In this document: in pieces, positions 1-11,009 of the stretch
Numbering within the stretch: the first letter of the stretch is position 1
Layout: every line of letters begins with the position of its first letter
DNA from: Clavelina lepadiformis
Lineage: Eukaryota; Chordata; Ascidiacea; Aplousobranchia; Clavelinidae
Assembly: GCF_947623445.1 (NCBI RefSeq)
Contig: NC_135241.1
Location: 22,880,501 to 22,944,500 of the forward strand
Length of the DNA stretch: 64,000 nt
Direction: 5' to 3'
Notes under the pieces: generated by a model
Told to the model about the DNA's origin: nothing
The model's database searches: none
The model's input: the letters and a program-made list of their open reading frames with translations, nothing else
Program-made: the position numbers and the translations under genes

Positions 1-48
1 CCGCACAAAGCGATGTTGCCGCGCTTTTTTCAAGATCTCTAATGGAAT

Positions 49-89
49 ATGACCAGACCAGGTGTATGACCAGACCAGGTGTACGACCA
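49..89. repeat. Short tandem repeat, 17-bp unit, about 2.5 copies
   Basis: The unit ATGACCAGACCAGGTGT occurs twice in a row and is followed by a partial, slightly changed third copy. It is a small local duplication with no coding sense visible. Confidence 0.7.
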
Positions 90-274
90 GGCTGTCGTCC
101 ACCTGCAATGGCTGCCTGCTGGACAGTTCTGAATTCGAGCAATACGATACTGGTGTAAAAATCAAAAACTAAAATGTTATAATAATTTGTTATGTTTGTT
201 AGGCCTAGATTTGAATACGATAAACCATAGGCTGTAGCTTGATTTTATCAGCAAACGTGTGTGGTGTCTTAATT

Positions 275-1291
275 ATGGCTACAACCCAAGCACAAAAATC
301 TGTTGCTGTTCTGGCGGGTGTCAGCTTATTTCTGCATCTATGCTCAGCTGGCAACTTCATACCATCATCTGAGATGTGGTTCTTCGGCAGTTTATTGTCA
401 TATCTTCATTCAATGTTAAACCTTTTGGGTGAGTAGGCAAGGTTAATAATAAATTAGCCTATCGTCCTCTATTATTGTCTTACCATTTGTTATGTTGCTT
501 GTAAGGCTGCTTGGGATATCCTCCAACATAATTTGCTTTGTTTTAGCTCGAAGTAGCTTGCTGAGTGCAGTTGTGTTAATAGCTGTTGAGTCTTACTACC
601 CAAATACCATATCATCTTACACTCAGTGGAATGGGCAATATCTTATCAAATTTCTTCCCAAATTTGTTATGGCTGCTTGTAAGTTTTTTCATTGATTTGT
701 CTTAGTAGGCTAGGCCTGTTTATGGAAATTCTTTTTGCCTGGTTCTTTTTTAACTGCTTTTCTATATTTTTTAAGCTGCTTCACTTGATTTTGCCTGTAT
801 ATGTAGGATATACATTTTGCATAAACAATGCAAACTGTAAAAGTTAAACAATAATGAATTGTGTATGTATATATTATCCTGTTCTACGTTTTTTCTTGAC
901 TTACTTGAAAAGAACGGCACTCTACGCTTCACAGTAGTGAATATTATCGATAACAACATTTAATGCATATATTATCTAGGCAAAGTATCCCAATCTTATA
1001 ATCGAATTGAATTATGTTGCAGTGGTGTGCACAGTGGTTCGAATTATCCTTCCTGGCCCAATCACTTACTACTCACGTTTCTACAAATTCAGCATTGTTC
1101 TAAGTTTTATTGCAACTGTGCTAGCTGCAATTGACCATAATTCAAGTTCAAGTGGAAAAAATAAGAACAACGTCCATGAAGAAGGTGTCCAAGACCTCCG
1201 AGTCTCGCGGCAAGAAAGGTACCACAGTACTGCTTTTCTGTTTTCTTTTCTACATGAAAAATATTCTTATGCTATACACTTATTGTTTTAG
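275..1291 (+). CDS. Small multi-pass membrane protein, family not recognised
   Basis: Three exons join in frame: 275-428, 547-678 and 1023 onward. Donors are G|GTGAG and T|GTAAG, acceptors TTTTAG and TTGCAG, and both junctions are phase 1. The start chosen is the ATG of MATTQAQKS. The product has about five hydrophobic stretches: near VAVLAGVSLFLHL, MWFFGSLLSYL, SSLLSAVVLIAV, MAALVCTVVRIIL and FSIVLSFIATVLAAI. A polar, Asn/Ser/Lys-rich C-terminal tail follows. The 3' end is uncertain: the third exon can be read to a stop at 1289-1291, or may splice at 1218 (GAAAG|GTACC) to an exon I could not place. Length is about 150-185 residues. The layout resembles small ER membrane proteins such as KRTCAP2, but I see no convincing residue-level match and do not assign it. 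Confidence 0.6.
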
Positions 1292-1315
1292 CATATATAT
1301 ATATATATATATATA

Positions 1316-2045
1316 CAGTCAGAACTCGTTAATCCAGACCACTTTGTTTTGTCACAAAATGTTGGTGTAGCGAGGTATTCAGATAATTGAAACAATACTA
1401 GGGCGAAATTTTCCGAAGTGGATGTCAGACTTTACTGCTGAACTGTGACTGTAGGTCTCCAACCTATTAGAAATGTCCTAGGAGTGAGGCTGCTGCTTTC
1501 ATTGTGCATAGATAATTGTCTATTATTTTTGTCATCTACGACAAACGCACGAAAACTTGCATTCACAACCATTCTTTTTTGCTCCACACTTCGCCACTTC
1601 AAAATATTTTTGCTATTGATTTAGCACAGTGTTTCTCAAACTTTTTGCGATCGCGTACCACTCGTTCATTTTTTTTTGCTACACTGCGTACCACCTGGCT
1701 CCTGAATGACTTATTTTACTCAAATGTACCGGTATTTATTAGTTATTACCGTTATTACTATACCATAACACCAATGAATAGCAAGAAAACACAATTTAAT
1801 TTGATAGAAGCAACTGTTTCTTCTGCACAAGCTTGTCTATCCGGGGCAACACATTACTCACAGCACATCGAAAATCATGTTCAGCGGTACGCGGTACCAC
1901 TTAAAAAGCTCTCGCGTACCACTAGTGGTACGCGTACCACAGTTTGAGAACCACTGATTTGGCATATCTGTTGCGAAACTAGTGTGTCAGAGTTCGACAG
2001 CGGGGTTTCTAGTTGTTCGGGGTTCGGATTAAAGAGTTCTGACTG
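1316..2045. mobile_element. pogo/Tigger-like non-autonomous DNA transposon
   Basis: The left end CAGTCAGAACTCGTTAATCC and the right end (reverse complement CAGTCAGAACTCTTTAATCC) form an inverted repeat of about 25 bp. Each end is flanked by TA and a TA microsatellite, as expected for Tc1/mariner/pogo insertion. Without the hAT element nested inside it (1627-1956 plus target duplication) it is only about 390 bp. No transposase reading frame is present, so it is a MITE moved in trans. Confidence 0.85.
1627..1956. mobile_element. hAT-type MITE nested in the pogo-like element
   Basis: Ends are CAGTGTTTCTCAAAC and GTTTGAGAACCACTG, typical hAT termini. The flanking 8-bp target duplication is ATTTAGCA (1619-1626) and ATTTGGCA (1957-1964), with one mismatch. 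The inside holds several copies of GCGTACCAC/GTGGTACGC. The 143-codon open frame across it is incidental. Insertion came after the surrounding pogo-like element. Confidence 0.88.
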
Positions 2046-4404
2046 TATATATATATATAATATATACTGCTGAGCTTAATTTCAACTTTTATGACGAGTG
2101 AGGATCAGAGTGTCACATCTTACATGGTTCTGGGGTCCAATTCACAATCACATATTTATTCAATAAACTTTTGGTCTTGCTGAGAAAAATACCTGTTTTG
2201 GTTGTAGTTGTAACATTTAGTTCTTGAATTGATGTAACTATTGTGTGGAAGTATTTGCTGAAGTATTACAAGTACAGTGACCACGTCAGAATTGTAATGT
2301 TCTTAAATTTATACATATTGAAACCCATATAATTTTTATGTTGAGCATTTTTATATTTGTCATTTACTAATTTTTTGCATGAAATATTGAGTTTTGAAAA
2401 TTGGCAAGAGTATTTTTGGTATTTTAAAGATGGAATAATTTATTTTACAATGTTTTCCTAATGAGAAATGTTAAAGTCAAAGTTATTAGAACTCAAATGA
2501 CCCTGAGGAATCGACTGAAATGACTCCACAACAAATTAATGTAGAATTGTTTGGAAAAGCAGTTGTTTGTTCAATAATGCAGCAACATTCAATGTGCATA
2601 GGTAATGTCTTCAGTTAACCAAGATTTCTTGTAGAATTGCAAGGTCATGATGGTGGTTATGAATTTTGATTAACAGTCAGTTTATCCTAATTAGATACAC
2701 TTCCGAGCATTAGCTTTTCCCTTATATGACTTAATTCTGCTTTGAAAGCATTTGATGACTTCAGTAAGTGGGCAGTTTTGTTACTCTAACAGTTATTAAA
2801 AGAAGTCAGTGACAGTGCTGCAGTATGTTGCTTGAAATTTGTGGGCCATGATAACAAACTAACTTCCTTTCTTTACTTCCCTCGTTCATTTATCATGTGT
2901 TTCGTTCATGTGACCAAGCCTGCTGTGTAATATTTATGAAGTATATACAGTTGCAAGCATAGTTGTCGTATAGTGCTGAGATTGTTTATAAGTAAGCCTT
3001 AAGGTTCTATTCAGGTTGTCATAAGCCCAGATCAAGCCTTGAGTATATGGTTAATTTAGTGCAGTCAAGACTTTCGTTGAGTTAGTCAATATTTTACTTT
3101 GTGCTTTACATTACTTGACATTGTTTAAAAGCGATATTTATTTTTTGTTTCAGCTTTTCCCAAAATCCTCTCCTCTGACCATGATTTTTTTATAGTGAAA
3201 GTGATTTTGCTCAACTTCGTTTAACTCAAAATTTCAGAAAATTCAAAAGTAGTAAATTGCTCCCAGCAAAATAGTTGTATGGTAACCAATTATCCCAACA
3301 TCTTGTAATTCAAAGTGATTTCATTATCCCTCTAAGTAAATCAGCTTTATTGTTTCAAATTCCAATTAATCTTTCGATACCTTTGATGATCATTTGTGAC
3401 ATATTTGTTAGTGCTAGAATATAGATATACTGTACTAGCAAATTTTTGTTATTAATAGCAACAGTTGATGTAATAAAACTTCATATTAAATTTTTTGCTT
3501 CCATCTCTCAGCGAAACAGGCAAATGCTCAGTCACTATTGACCGGTATCTGAAATCCAAATGTGTATCATGTGTCAGTGTGTTTACATCATTACGGGGAA
3601 CTTTGAAAACTAGAAACCACTTTCTGGGTGGCCCAAGACATCACATGATTGGCAATGAAGTGTTACTTTAAACCATTTCCACAACATCAGCTATTTTTTC
3701 AAATTTTCTGTTTTCGGTGGTGGTTGTGTAACCAATTGTTGAAATAATTTATTTCACAATCAAGCAGGAAGTAGTCGGCTTGTTTGTGTGCGTATGTCAT
3801 AAGTGCATATCCAAGCTCACAAAGATCATTGTTTACAACTAGTTATGCCACAAGTTTTTTTTTAATATCTGTTACAAAGTTCCTGTGTTTAGGTGAAAAG
3901 TTGTGTGTAAAGTTTATAATTTTTAAAAGTAGATATGTAGTGGTTTATGGTACAGAAAGTCGAGCATTAGTAATTACTGGTGAAGTGAAAGTGTTTCCTA
4001 TTAGTCTATATATATATATAACATATGTTGCTCACGCTTATCAAAAAGGAAGTTGTCAACTTAGGGAAGTGTTTAATGGCAGGTTACAATTGTTTCTAGC
4101 AAGTTGCATTGATTCTGAATATTACAGCTCTCCAAGCACTGAAATTAAGTAGCCTAAGGTGTGCAAAATGGTATAGCTTACTCGTTATTGTTGAAATCGA
4201 AACACAATTAGCCGGATGGGAAATTGTTGGAATGCTATTCGCAGATGCTTTGGCTGCGTACAATATGAGGTACAATACAGCCTAATACTTTATATCAAAA
4301 TAAAGGTTCAGTGAGGAATTCGTTTTTGAATTAGTGAGAAAATAGCATTCACCTTTACCAAAGCCTTTTTCATTCATATAAATGTAATTTTTTATTATCC
4401 TTAG
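2046..4404. other. Gene-poor stretch, possible ECT2 5' exons
   Basis: AT-rich sequence without a convincing gene. One candidate coding exon is 2490-2601 (acceptor TTATTAG, donor G|GTAATG), 112 nt, open in one frame and acidic then hydrophobic; a tiny second candidate lies at about 3512-3548. Neither could be joined in phase to the ECT2 exon at 4405, so they are not annotated. No BRCT motif is visible. Confidence 0.4.
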
Positions 4405-7400
4405 ACATTAGAAAATGAGAGAAGTCCATTATTGCAACCCCAACACAGCACAAGGGTGCGGAAATCAATATCTTCTGAAAACATTGCATGGCCTTCTGAG
4501 CCAACCTCTCGTTTACTTGATAACTTGTCCGATGTCGGAAGGTGGTTGATAATCACGATCATAATTTAGCAGCAAACTACTACAAATGTTGTTTAGGATA
4601 GTTTACAAATTTCACGTTCTGTACTTAAGCTAACACAAGTAGTACAGGCGTCATGTAAATAGTTGATTTCGAAAAAAGCTAATTAAAACATTACGCTTGC
4701 AGGTGGTTAACACAGCAGTCTATGTATTGCCAATCACTTGTACTTCCATATTTTATGTAGTTGCTTTATGGTCAGTCTACTAATCTTTATGGTCAGTCAA
4801 CTAATCTGGTCATTTCCATACGTCAATTTGTTACCACTAGCTAGGATGTTACAGACTCCTTTTTCATTAATCTGCTCAAACATTAAACGCTTTGTTTGTA
4901 TTTCAGCACAAACAGCAACCAAAGTGAAAATTACATTCCCTCGAAACGTCACAGGACCGCCATGGAGTTGCTTCAGACAGAGACAAGTTATTTGAGAAAC
5001 TTGAAGACTATTATAACGGTGAATACATGTCGGCGTTTAATGCAATTGATATAGCAAAGAACGCATCTCTTTTGCCCAATTCATACAAAACAGTTTTGTA
5101 AAAACTATCAGTAAGACTGAAATATGACCGCTGTTATAACAAGTCCTATGTTTAATGTGCAACGTAAAACATTCAGGTGTACAAAGAACCGTTGGAGAAA
5201 TTTGTGGTTGAAGGACACCCTCTACTTGCAGCAGAAGACATTCGAAGCGTCTTTGGTGGAATATCGCAAATAGCCGAGCTGCATTCATTCATACACAAGG
5301 ACCTAAGTGAGATCATTGACAACTGGTCAGAGAATTGTTGTGTTGCAGATCTTTTTATAAAATATGAAGAAAAAATGATAAAGGTAGGTTTGCTTGAGCT
5401 GTCTTTCTCATGACTACATTATGATAGCTTGCTATGACTATGCCGTTCTTTATCTAGGTCTATCCTCCCTACGTCAATTACTTCGATATGGGGAGTGAAA
5501 TTCTGCAGAAGCAACAGAAGAGCAATCCTGAACTGCAGGAGTTCTTCACAAAATGTTTCCATGAACCACAGAGTCTAAAACAACCTTTGTCTGCTTTGCT
5601 AATAAGACCAGTACAACGACTTCCGAGTATATCTCTGCTTATTGGTGGTTAGTTAATAGACTGTTGTTACCTTATAGCTAATAATGCTGGATTGTTTAAC
5701 CTGTTAATAACGTTGGTCCCCATTGAATTTAGTTGAATATCAATTGAGTTTGATTATCTCGTTTAACTGAGTATCTGTTAGTGGCGAACTCCGGTCTTCC
5801 GACACAAAATTTTATGAAACAGGTTTCCTTGTTCTTAATTTGGTGTATACATTTATCTTAACACCTTGTATTTTATATACTAGTATTTTGTAAACTTATT
5901 CAAACTTGTCCAACCAAATACACTGGGGTCAAATAGATGATGCTGATGTTTTATTTAGATCTACGTAAACGAACTCCAAAGGATTTGGAAGATTATGAGA
6001 AACTGGAAGAAGCAAAGGAAGTGTTGTCGAGAGTTTTATCCCATATTAATGAAGACAAGAGGAAAACGGAAGGAAAAATGAAAATTTTTGACATCGTTTA
6101 TGAGGTTGGTTTCACTCACTTAGCGTGCCTTAGATAGGAATTCATATAGAAAATAAAGCGTTAGTTTTGCAGTGTTACTCCTATCTGTTCACCATTTTAA
6201 ACATAACCAAATATCATAAATGTGGTATAAAATTGAATGATTTGGGTATATGAACTGAGCAAATGAGAGTGATCATTTCTAGGTTACTGGGTGCCCAGTG
6301 GAAGTGGTGTCTTCAAACAGGCTTTTTATCGCACACGTTGACGTTGCGACTCTCACGGATGGTTTTTATCGAAGCGGAGAACGGCTCGCTCTTTACCTTC
6401 TTAATGATGTCATGGAAGTTGCAAAATGGAGGAACAGAACGCACGGGAATTCTCTTCTAAAAGTACTTACTCTTAATTACTTAATAAAAAAATAAACAAT
6501 AATCAATAATTTCTTAGCATCCTGTTTTCCATTTTCACTATCGTTGGCACTACCATGTACATATTACAACTTTACATGAAAATAGTACAACTATCATTCA
6601 ATGGCCAATGTATTATGTGACCTTGCAAAAATCTCCCTGAATTTTCAGTATAAACCGACGATTACCATGAAGTTATGACCAACATTTCGGAAAATATTAG
6701 AAATTACCTTGAAAATTTGTGTTGAAAAGATATTTGGATAAGGTTTTTATTCATCTGACAGCACATCCAGTTGCTTAAACTCTCAAGTATCGTCAGCATA
6801 CTAGACATGAACGACTGCGGTGAGCTGCAGAACATTTTTGCCGTCAGATATCAACCTGATGGAAACAATTATGTCCAGAGCAATGGTAAGTCTGTGTACT
6901 TTTAGCTAGCTGTTTTCATATTGTGCTATTTTTTGCGTGAATTTGTGTTGAATTTATTCAAACATGATCATGGGACTTTTTTATCTGAAATAAATTTAGT
7001 GACAAGTTTGATAAGTTAAATCGTATGAAATGTAACGGCGTATTATTTTCAGCGAATGAATTGGAAGAGAAAACATGTTTACTACATCTACTCGACGATA
7101 AGACTTTCAAATCCAAATGGCTCCAGCAACTTTCAACGCAAGTGGCAGAGGCAAAAAACATAACGACAGATAAAATCCTGAAAAAAGTGACACCATCTGA
7201 TCTGATTGTAAGAAATAATGAAGCTCTATACTACCTTTACTCTAACTATTCAATCTTGCTGGGTGTGGTAATAACAGAGACATTCACGTCACAATGTTAG
7301 CTTGCCTGTAGCCAAACGTATTGAATTTTGTATTTTAAAGGTATAACATATGCTGTAAATAAATTTGTTCTTTGTTGCAATGCCATATACTATATCAATA

Positions 7401-7486
7401 CTTTTTTGATGATTTTGCAGAATTTTGTGAAACGTGGATCCAAGTTGCATAAGAAGTTTTCCAGAGCAAAGCTGAAGTCCGAATAA
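4405..7486 (+). CDS. ECT2: ECT2-like Rho guanine nucleotide exchange factor, C-terminal DH-PH part
   Basis: ECT2 activates RhoA at the central spindle and equatorial cortex to drive cytokinesis. Exons, all phase-consistent: 4405-4541, 4907-5018, 5177-5383, 5458-5647, 5959-6104, 6283-6462, 6762-6885, 7053-7207, 7421-7486 (stop TAA). The DH domain starts at MELLQTETSYLRNL and contains the family-diagnostic LLIRPVQRLPS and SHINEDKRKTE; it continues into IFDIVYEVTGCP, as in vertebrate ECT2. A PH domain follows (RLALYLLNDVMEVAKWR). The C-terminus is a basic tail, NFVKRGSKLHKKFSRAKLKSE, like the KKTSKKVTRAFSF tail of ECT2. The first exon listed is a Ser-rich linker and is less certain. The N-terminal BRCT repeats of ECT2 are not visible upstream, so the gene is incomplete at its 5' end here, or its BRCT exons lie beyond a long intron, perhaps upstream of the window. 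Confidence 0.92.
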
Positions 7487-8954
7487 CTCTAATAAGTTCA
7501 TGTAATTTGTTGTCTTATGTCGCCATTTAAGCTTTTTTTTAATCCAATATCGTTCCTCGTCAGCGCTTCATCAATGCTTTAATTTGTTGTAATTTTATAA
7601 AACCGTGCAAATTTCTGTCACCATGTATTTTTTATAATTTTCCAGATGAATACCGTATAAATAATTCCAGCATCGTTGATTCCCAAGTGAGGTATCATAT
7701 TTCTTTCAATATCGTAGCATTTCATGCCTCGTTATTTCGCTTGATCATTGCCCCATCAACGGTCCTAAACAGCAAATACACCACCCTGTTGCCTTGGTTT
7801 AATTTTAAAAGCTTGGCAGTAACTTCCACATGCACAGCTGCAAACTGGCTCACAATCTTTAGTTTGGTGCTCTGAGCTTTTCATGGCATTATAGCAGTAT
7901 ATGTAAGACATATTTGGAGACCATGACAATATACGCTGTGTATAAACTAGTGAAACATTTAGTTGATGTCTGCCTTTTCTGTTCCAATTCTGTGTTATCG
8001 TAAATTACTTGTTTTTTTGAAGGAAATTTTTATCCAGTTTCTCCATTGACTCAGTTATACTTGTTTTTATGATTTCTATGCTATTTTATGAGATTGCAAA
8101 TTAATCCGAGATGTTAATTGTCAGTGCTTGCGATTCTTGCACAAAGTACTTGTAAAATGGAAAATCATTTTTTTTTCACTGAAAATTTCTTGCTTTGCTG
8201 CCATGTTTGTCGATAACCTTTTATTGATCATGTTTTTTCCATCTTTTGTGAGCCGTCAGAAAGGGCAAAGTTTGGTGTACGTATTTTCACCTTTTTGTTG
8301 ATAAGGCTTGATCATGGTTGAAAAGACTATTCGTAATAAATTGTCTTATGGCTTCAACATTGCTTTATAATTTTTTCATGTTATCATACTGCCATTGCAT
8401 AGAGCTGTTCTTCGTCAAAGTCTATGGTCACATTATAGATCACCTTGCAGTATTTCATGTGTTAGTATTAGCATGACTTCTTTGGTTGACATTTGCAAAT
8501 ACCATTGCTATTTTGTAAACTGCTTTTTGTTGTGTTAAGTTTTCGTAATGCTATTTGTGACATTCTTAACTGTTTTCAGTAATTGTGTCAGCTGTCACTG
8601 CACAAATGAATTGGTTAAATATACATGGTTCTAATCAAGTACCCGCAGTGAAGTTCTAAAAAAGATTGCATTTGTTGCTAGCGCAAAAGCCTAGCAGGAA
8701 TAAAAGCTAGCTTTAGATGTGTATTAGCAATATTGAAACCCATGACAGCAATTCAGCATCAGGATCTGCTTTTTCTCTTTATTGGAGAGACAGTGCACGA
8801 AAACAAGATCAACCAACTGTACAAAAAAAGAATTCAGCAGACCACAAAAACCACCATCAAGCCAACTTTACATACTACAGATAAATTGCACATAATACCC
8901 AGCAATGTTGCGGCAAACTTACACCCAATAGCTTAAAAAAAAATTATTGCTAAC
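7487..8954. other. Intergenic/3' UTR space between convergent ECT2 and XBP1
   Basis: AT-rich, with T-runs and several AATAAA/TTTATT words suited to polyadenylation of either gene. No coding exon with splice support was found on either strand. Confidence 0.5.
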
Positions 8955-11009
8955 TTAAATAACAGCGAGCTGGGGGAATAATTCCACCGATACAGAATCA
9001 TTAAAAAAATCGTACTCAAGAGTGTTTGTGTTTGAAAATGGGTCCAATAAATCGGACATGGGTGAAGGTGTTTCCAATGACAATGGACTACCACATGCAT
9101 CAGAAACATGATCTGGGTTGGAAATGGAAGATGTGTCCATGTTATCACAGATCGGAGACACAAGTGAAGATGTCTCCAAGCTGTCATTGCTCTCACAATC
9201 GAACAATATATTGTCTAGCTCTGCATCCAAATTATCGAATGCAAGTAAAGTTGGCTGTGGCGCTGATGTATCCATTTCTTGCTTGATATTGCACAACATG
9301 GGGTGTTTTGCACCGCTAGATGCTTTAGTTGGACTGCTGTCTTTCTTTTCAAGTAAGTCTGTTGTTCTTGCTTGTGCAGTCTCTTCAAAAAGGGCGATTG
9401 GTTTTTCTTCACTGGTGTCAACTTTGACTATGGATGAAGATGGCTGCTTGATCAATTTTGTCAAGCGCGTTGAACGGCTCAACTGAACTTTAAATGATGG
9501 CCTTTTGGTGGAACTCTCTGAAATTGATGTGGATTGTTTGTCCTTGCTTTCACTTGGCTTTGAGTATAAGTGATCAATATTAATCAATTCTTTTATAGAA
9601 TCCAGTTGTTCTTGAGTGACTCCATTCATGCTAGACTTGTTTGTAGAGTCAAGTCCAGTGCCTGTAAAAGAGATAATTGCAACTTCTGGAAATAAACACA
9701 CAAACACTGTCCTTAGTTCTGCATGTTAACATACTTCTGTCTGCTGCCTCTCCCATGAAGTTTCCTGCATTGACAGTGGCACCGATCTGTTCGAGCAGTC
9801 CAAAGATGTCATCATCGTTGTGCGATCGTTCTGTGACTGTGGGGCTAGCAACATTGCCAGGGCAACTTTGGAGTGGATCAACGAAGGTTTGACAGCTTCC
9901 TGCTGCAGAGGAATAAGTCTTTCCATTCCGTGCTCCCCAAACACGGCAGGCTCAGGGGATACACACTCCATGGTTGTTAGGCAAAGTGGACTAGCTTCGC
10001 TATCACATTGCGAAGAATACAACTCTTGATTCAATCTTGAATCACTCTCATCTGCAACCAAACAAATGACTTGAATACAAAAAAAAAAACTTGAATGGTT
10101 GTTGACAATTAATCTTAGGAAATTATTTCCTTACCAGATGATTCGTCAGGAGAAAGTATAGAATCTGGCAATTGACAAAAATGATTGTGTGAATCAGCAA
10201 TGGCATCGTCGAATTCAACCTTAATTCTTTCCACAGTTTGGCGATTTCCAGATACAGTTGATACGGCTTTAGTTTCTTCCAGGCCAAGTCTACTTCGAAG
10301 TTCCGCATTTTCACGTTCCAAGGCTTCCGCTCTTTCCAACAATTGCATATTGACATCAAGGAGGTCTTTTGCCTGAAAAAAGAAACGCCAAATGAAAACC
10401 AACAAACAAGCTGAGTTTAGCTCAAGTATTAAATATCAAAAGGCAATAAAGCATCACTGTACCAACCTGTTGCTGGGCTTTATGCACAGTTTCTTCCAAA
10501 CTTTCCATTCTCATTTTCTTTCGATCACGGGCAGTTTGTGCTGCGACCCTGTTCTTCAATTTCCTATAAAAATTATGACACACATTATAGGGGTTAATAT
10601 ACTTTAATTTTCTCTAAATTTTGCTATGTATGAATTTGGCGTCTAGTATACAAGTGGACAACTACATGGATATCTTTGTATGCTAGACCCCATAGCTACT
10701 CAAATTTTGAAGTCATTTGGTTGACACTTGTATACTGGACCCCCAGTATGCTTAGTGAAAACGAAAACTAGGCTACAATTTACAAACAACTTTTTACCTT
10801 CTCATAATCTTTTCTTCAGGTGTCAAATGCGTTAAACGTTTTCGTTTCCTTGGTCCAGAGCCGTTTGAATTAAACAAACCAATCGCATATTTCGGTAATG
10901 ATGTTCCCTCGTTGGTGTAATCCATTTCCACTTTTGGTGAGTTTGGAACAGTGACCAACTTCGTACCAGGGGTGATGACAATCATATGGGGATTTGCGGT
11001 CGGGGGCAT
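8955..11009 (-). CDS. XBP1: XBP1 bZIP transcription factor of the unfolded protein response
   Basis: Exons on the minus strand: 11009-10798, 10563-10467, 10372-10135, 10051-9735 and 9661-8955. Exon 2 encodes the XBP1 basic region, KLKNRVAAQTARDRKKMRM (about residues 71-90), followed by a leucine zipper running through exon 3 (LLERAEALERENAELRSRL). Unspliced mRNA reads through exon 4 and stops 11 codons into exon 5: XBP1u, about 299 aa. Removing the predicted 41-nt IRE1 intron in exon 4 shifts to a frame containing NDDDIFGLLEQIG, equivalent to DILLGILDNLDP of human XBP1s. That frame then runs in phase into exon 5, with LDSIKELINIDHLYSKP (human LEAINELIRFDHIYTKP) and the C-terminus SVELFPQLAVI (human NELFPQLISV). 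XBP1s is about 509 aa, longer than the 376-aa human protein because exon 5 holds a Ser/Thr-rich insert. The factor acts in the nucleus on ER-stress genes. Confidence 0.96.
9902..9949 (-). promoter_or_regulatory. Predicted IRE1 non-conventional splice site pair (41-nt intron) in XBP1 exon 4
   Basis: The 3' site is loop CTG|CAGC (9908-9902) in a perfect 5-bp stem TTCCT/AGGAA, with the same local sequence as the human 3' site (CCTCTGCAGCAGG). The 5' site is loop CTG|CCGT (9949-9943), closed by an uninterrupted 8-bp stem including G-U pairs (CCCTGAGC with GTTTGGGG). Both loops are 7 nt and fit the IRE1 consensus CNG|NNGN. Cutting after each CTG removes 9946-9906, 41 nt, which is 2 modulo 3 and joins CCT-G to CA-GCA, opening the XBP1s frame. 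A 26-nt intron would need a cut in GAGC|ACGG, which does not fit the consensus. An alternative 5' cut at CCG|TGTT (38 nt) keeps frame but lacks the conserved G. Confidence 0.85.
10641..10740. repeat. Palindromic 100-bp repeat, copy 1 (in XBP1 intron 1)
   Basis: Begins GTCTAGTATACAAGTGGACA and ends CACTTGTATACTGGAC, forming an imperfect terminal inverted repeat of about 22 bp. An internal third segment (TTTGTATGCTAGACCCC) is also complementary to the left end. Two more copies with the same boundaries lie at 42071-42170 and 55625-55722. No clear target duplication. Confidence 0.8.

Noticed and set aside
1516..1947. 143-codon open frame
   Set aside because: It lies across the pogo-like element and its nested hAT MITE; no splice or family support.
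3784..4152. 122-codon frame upstream of ECT2
   Set aside because: Low-complexity translation over a TA microsatellite, no splice sites in phase with ECT2.
9820..10029. Plus-strand open frames opposite XBP1
   Set aside because: They are shadows of the minus-strand exons, which have homology and correct splice sites.
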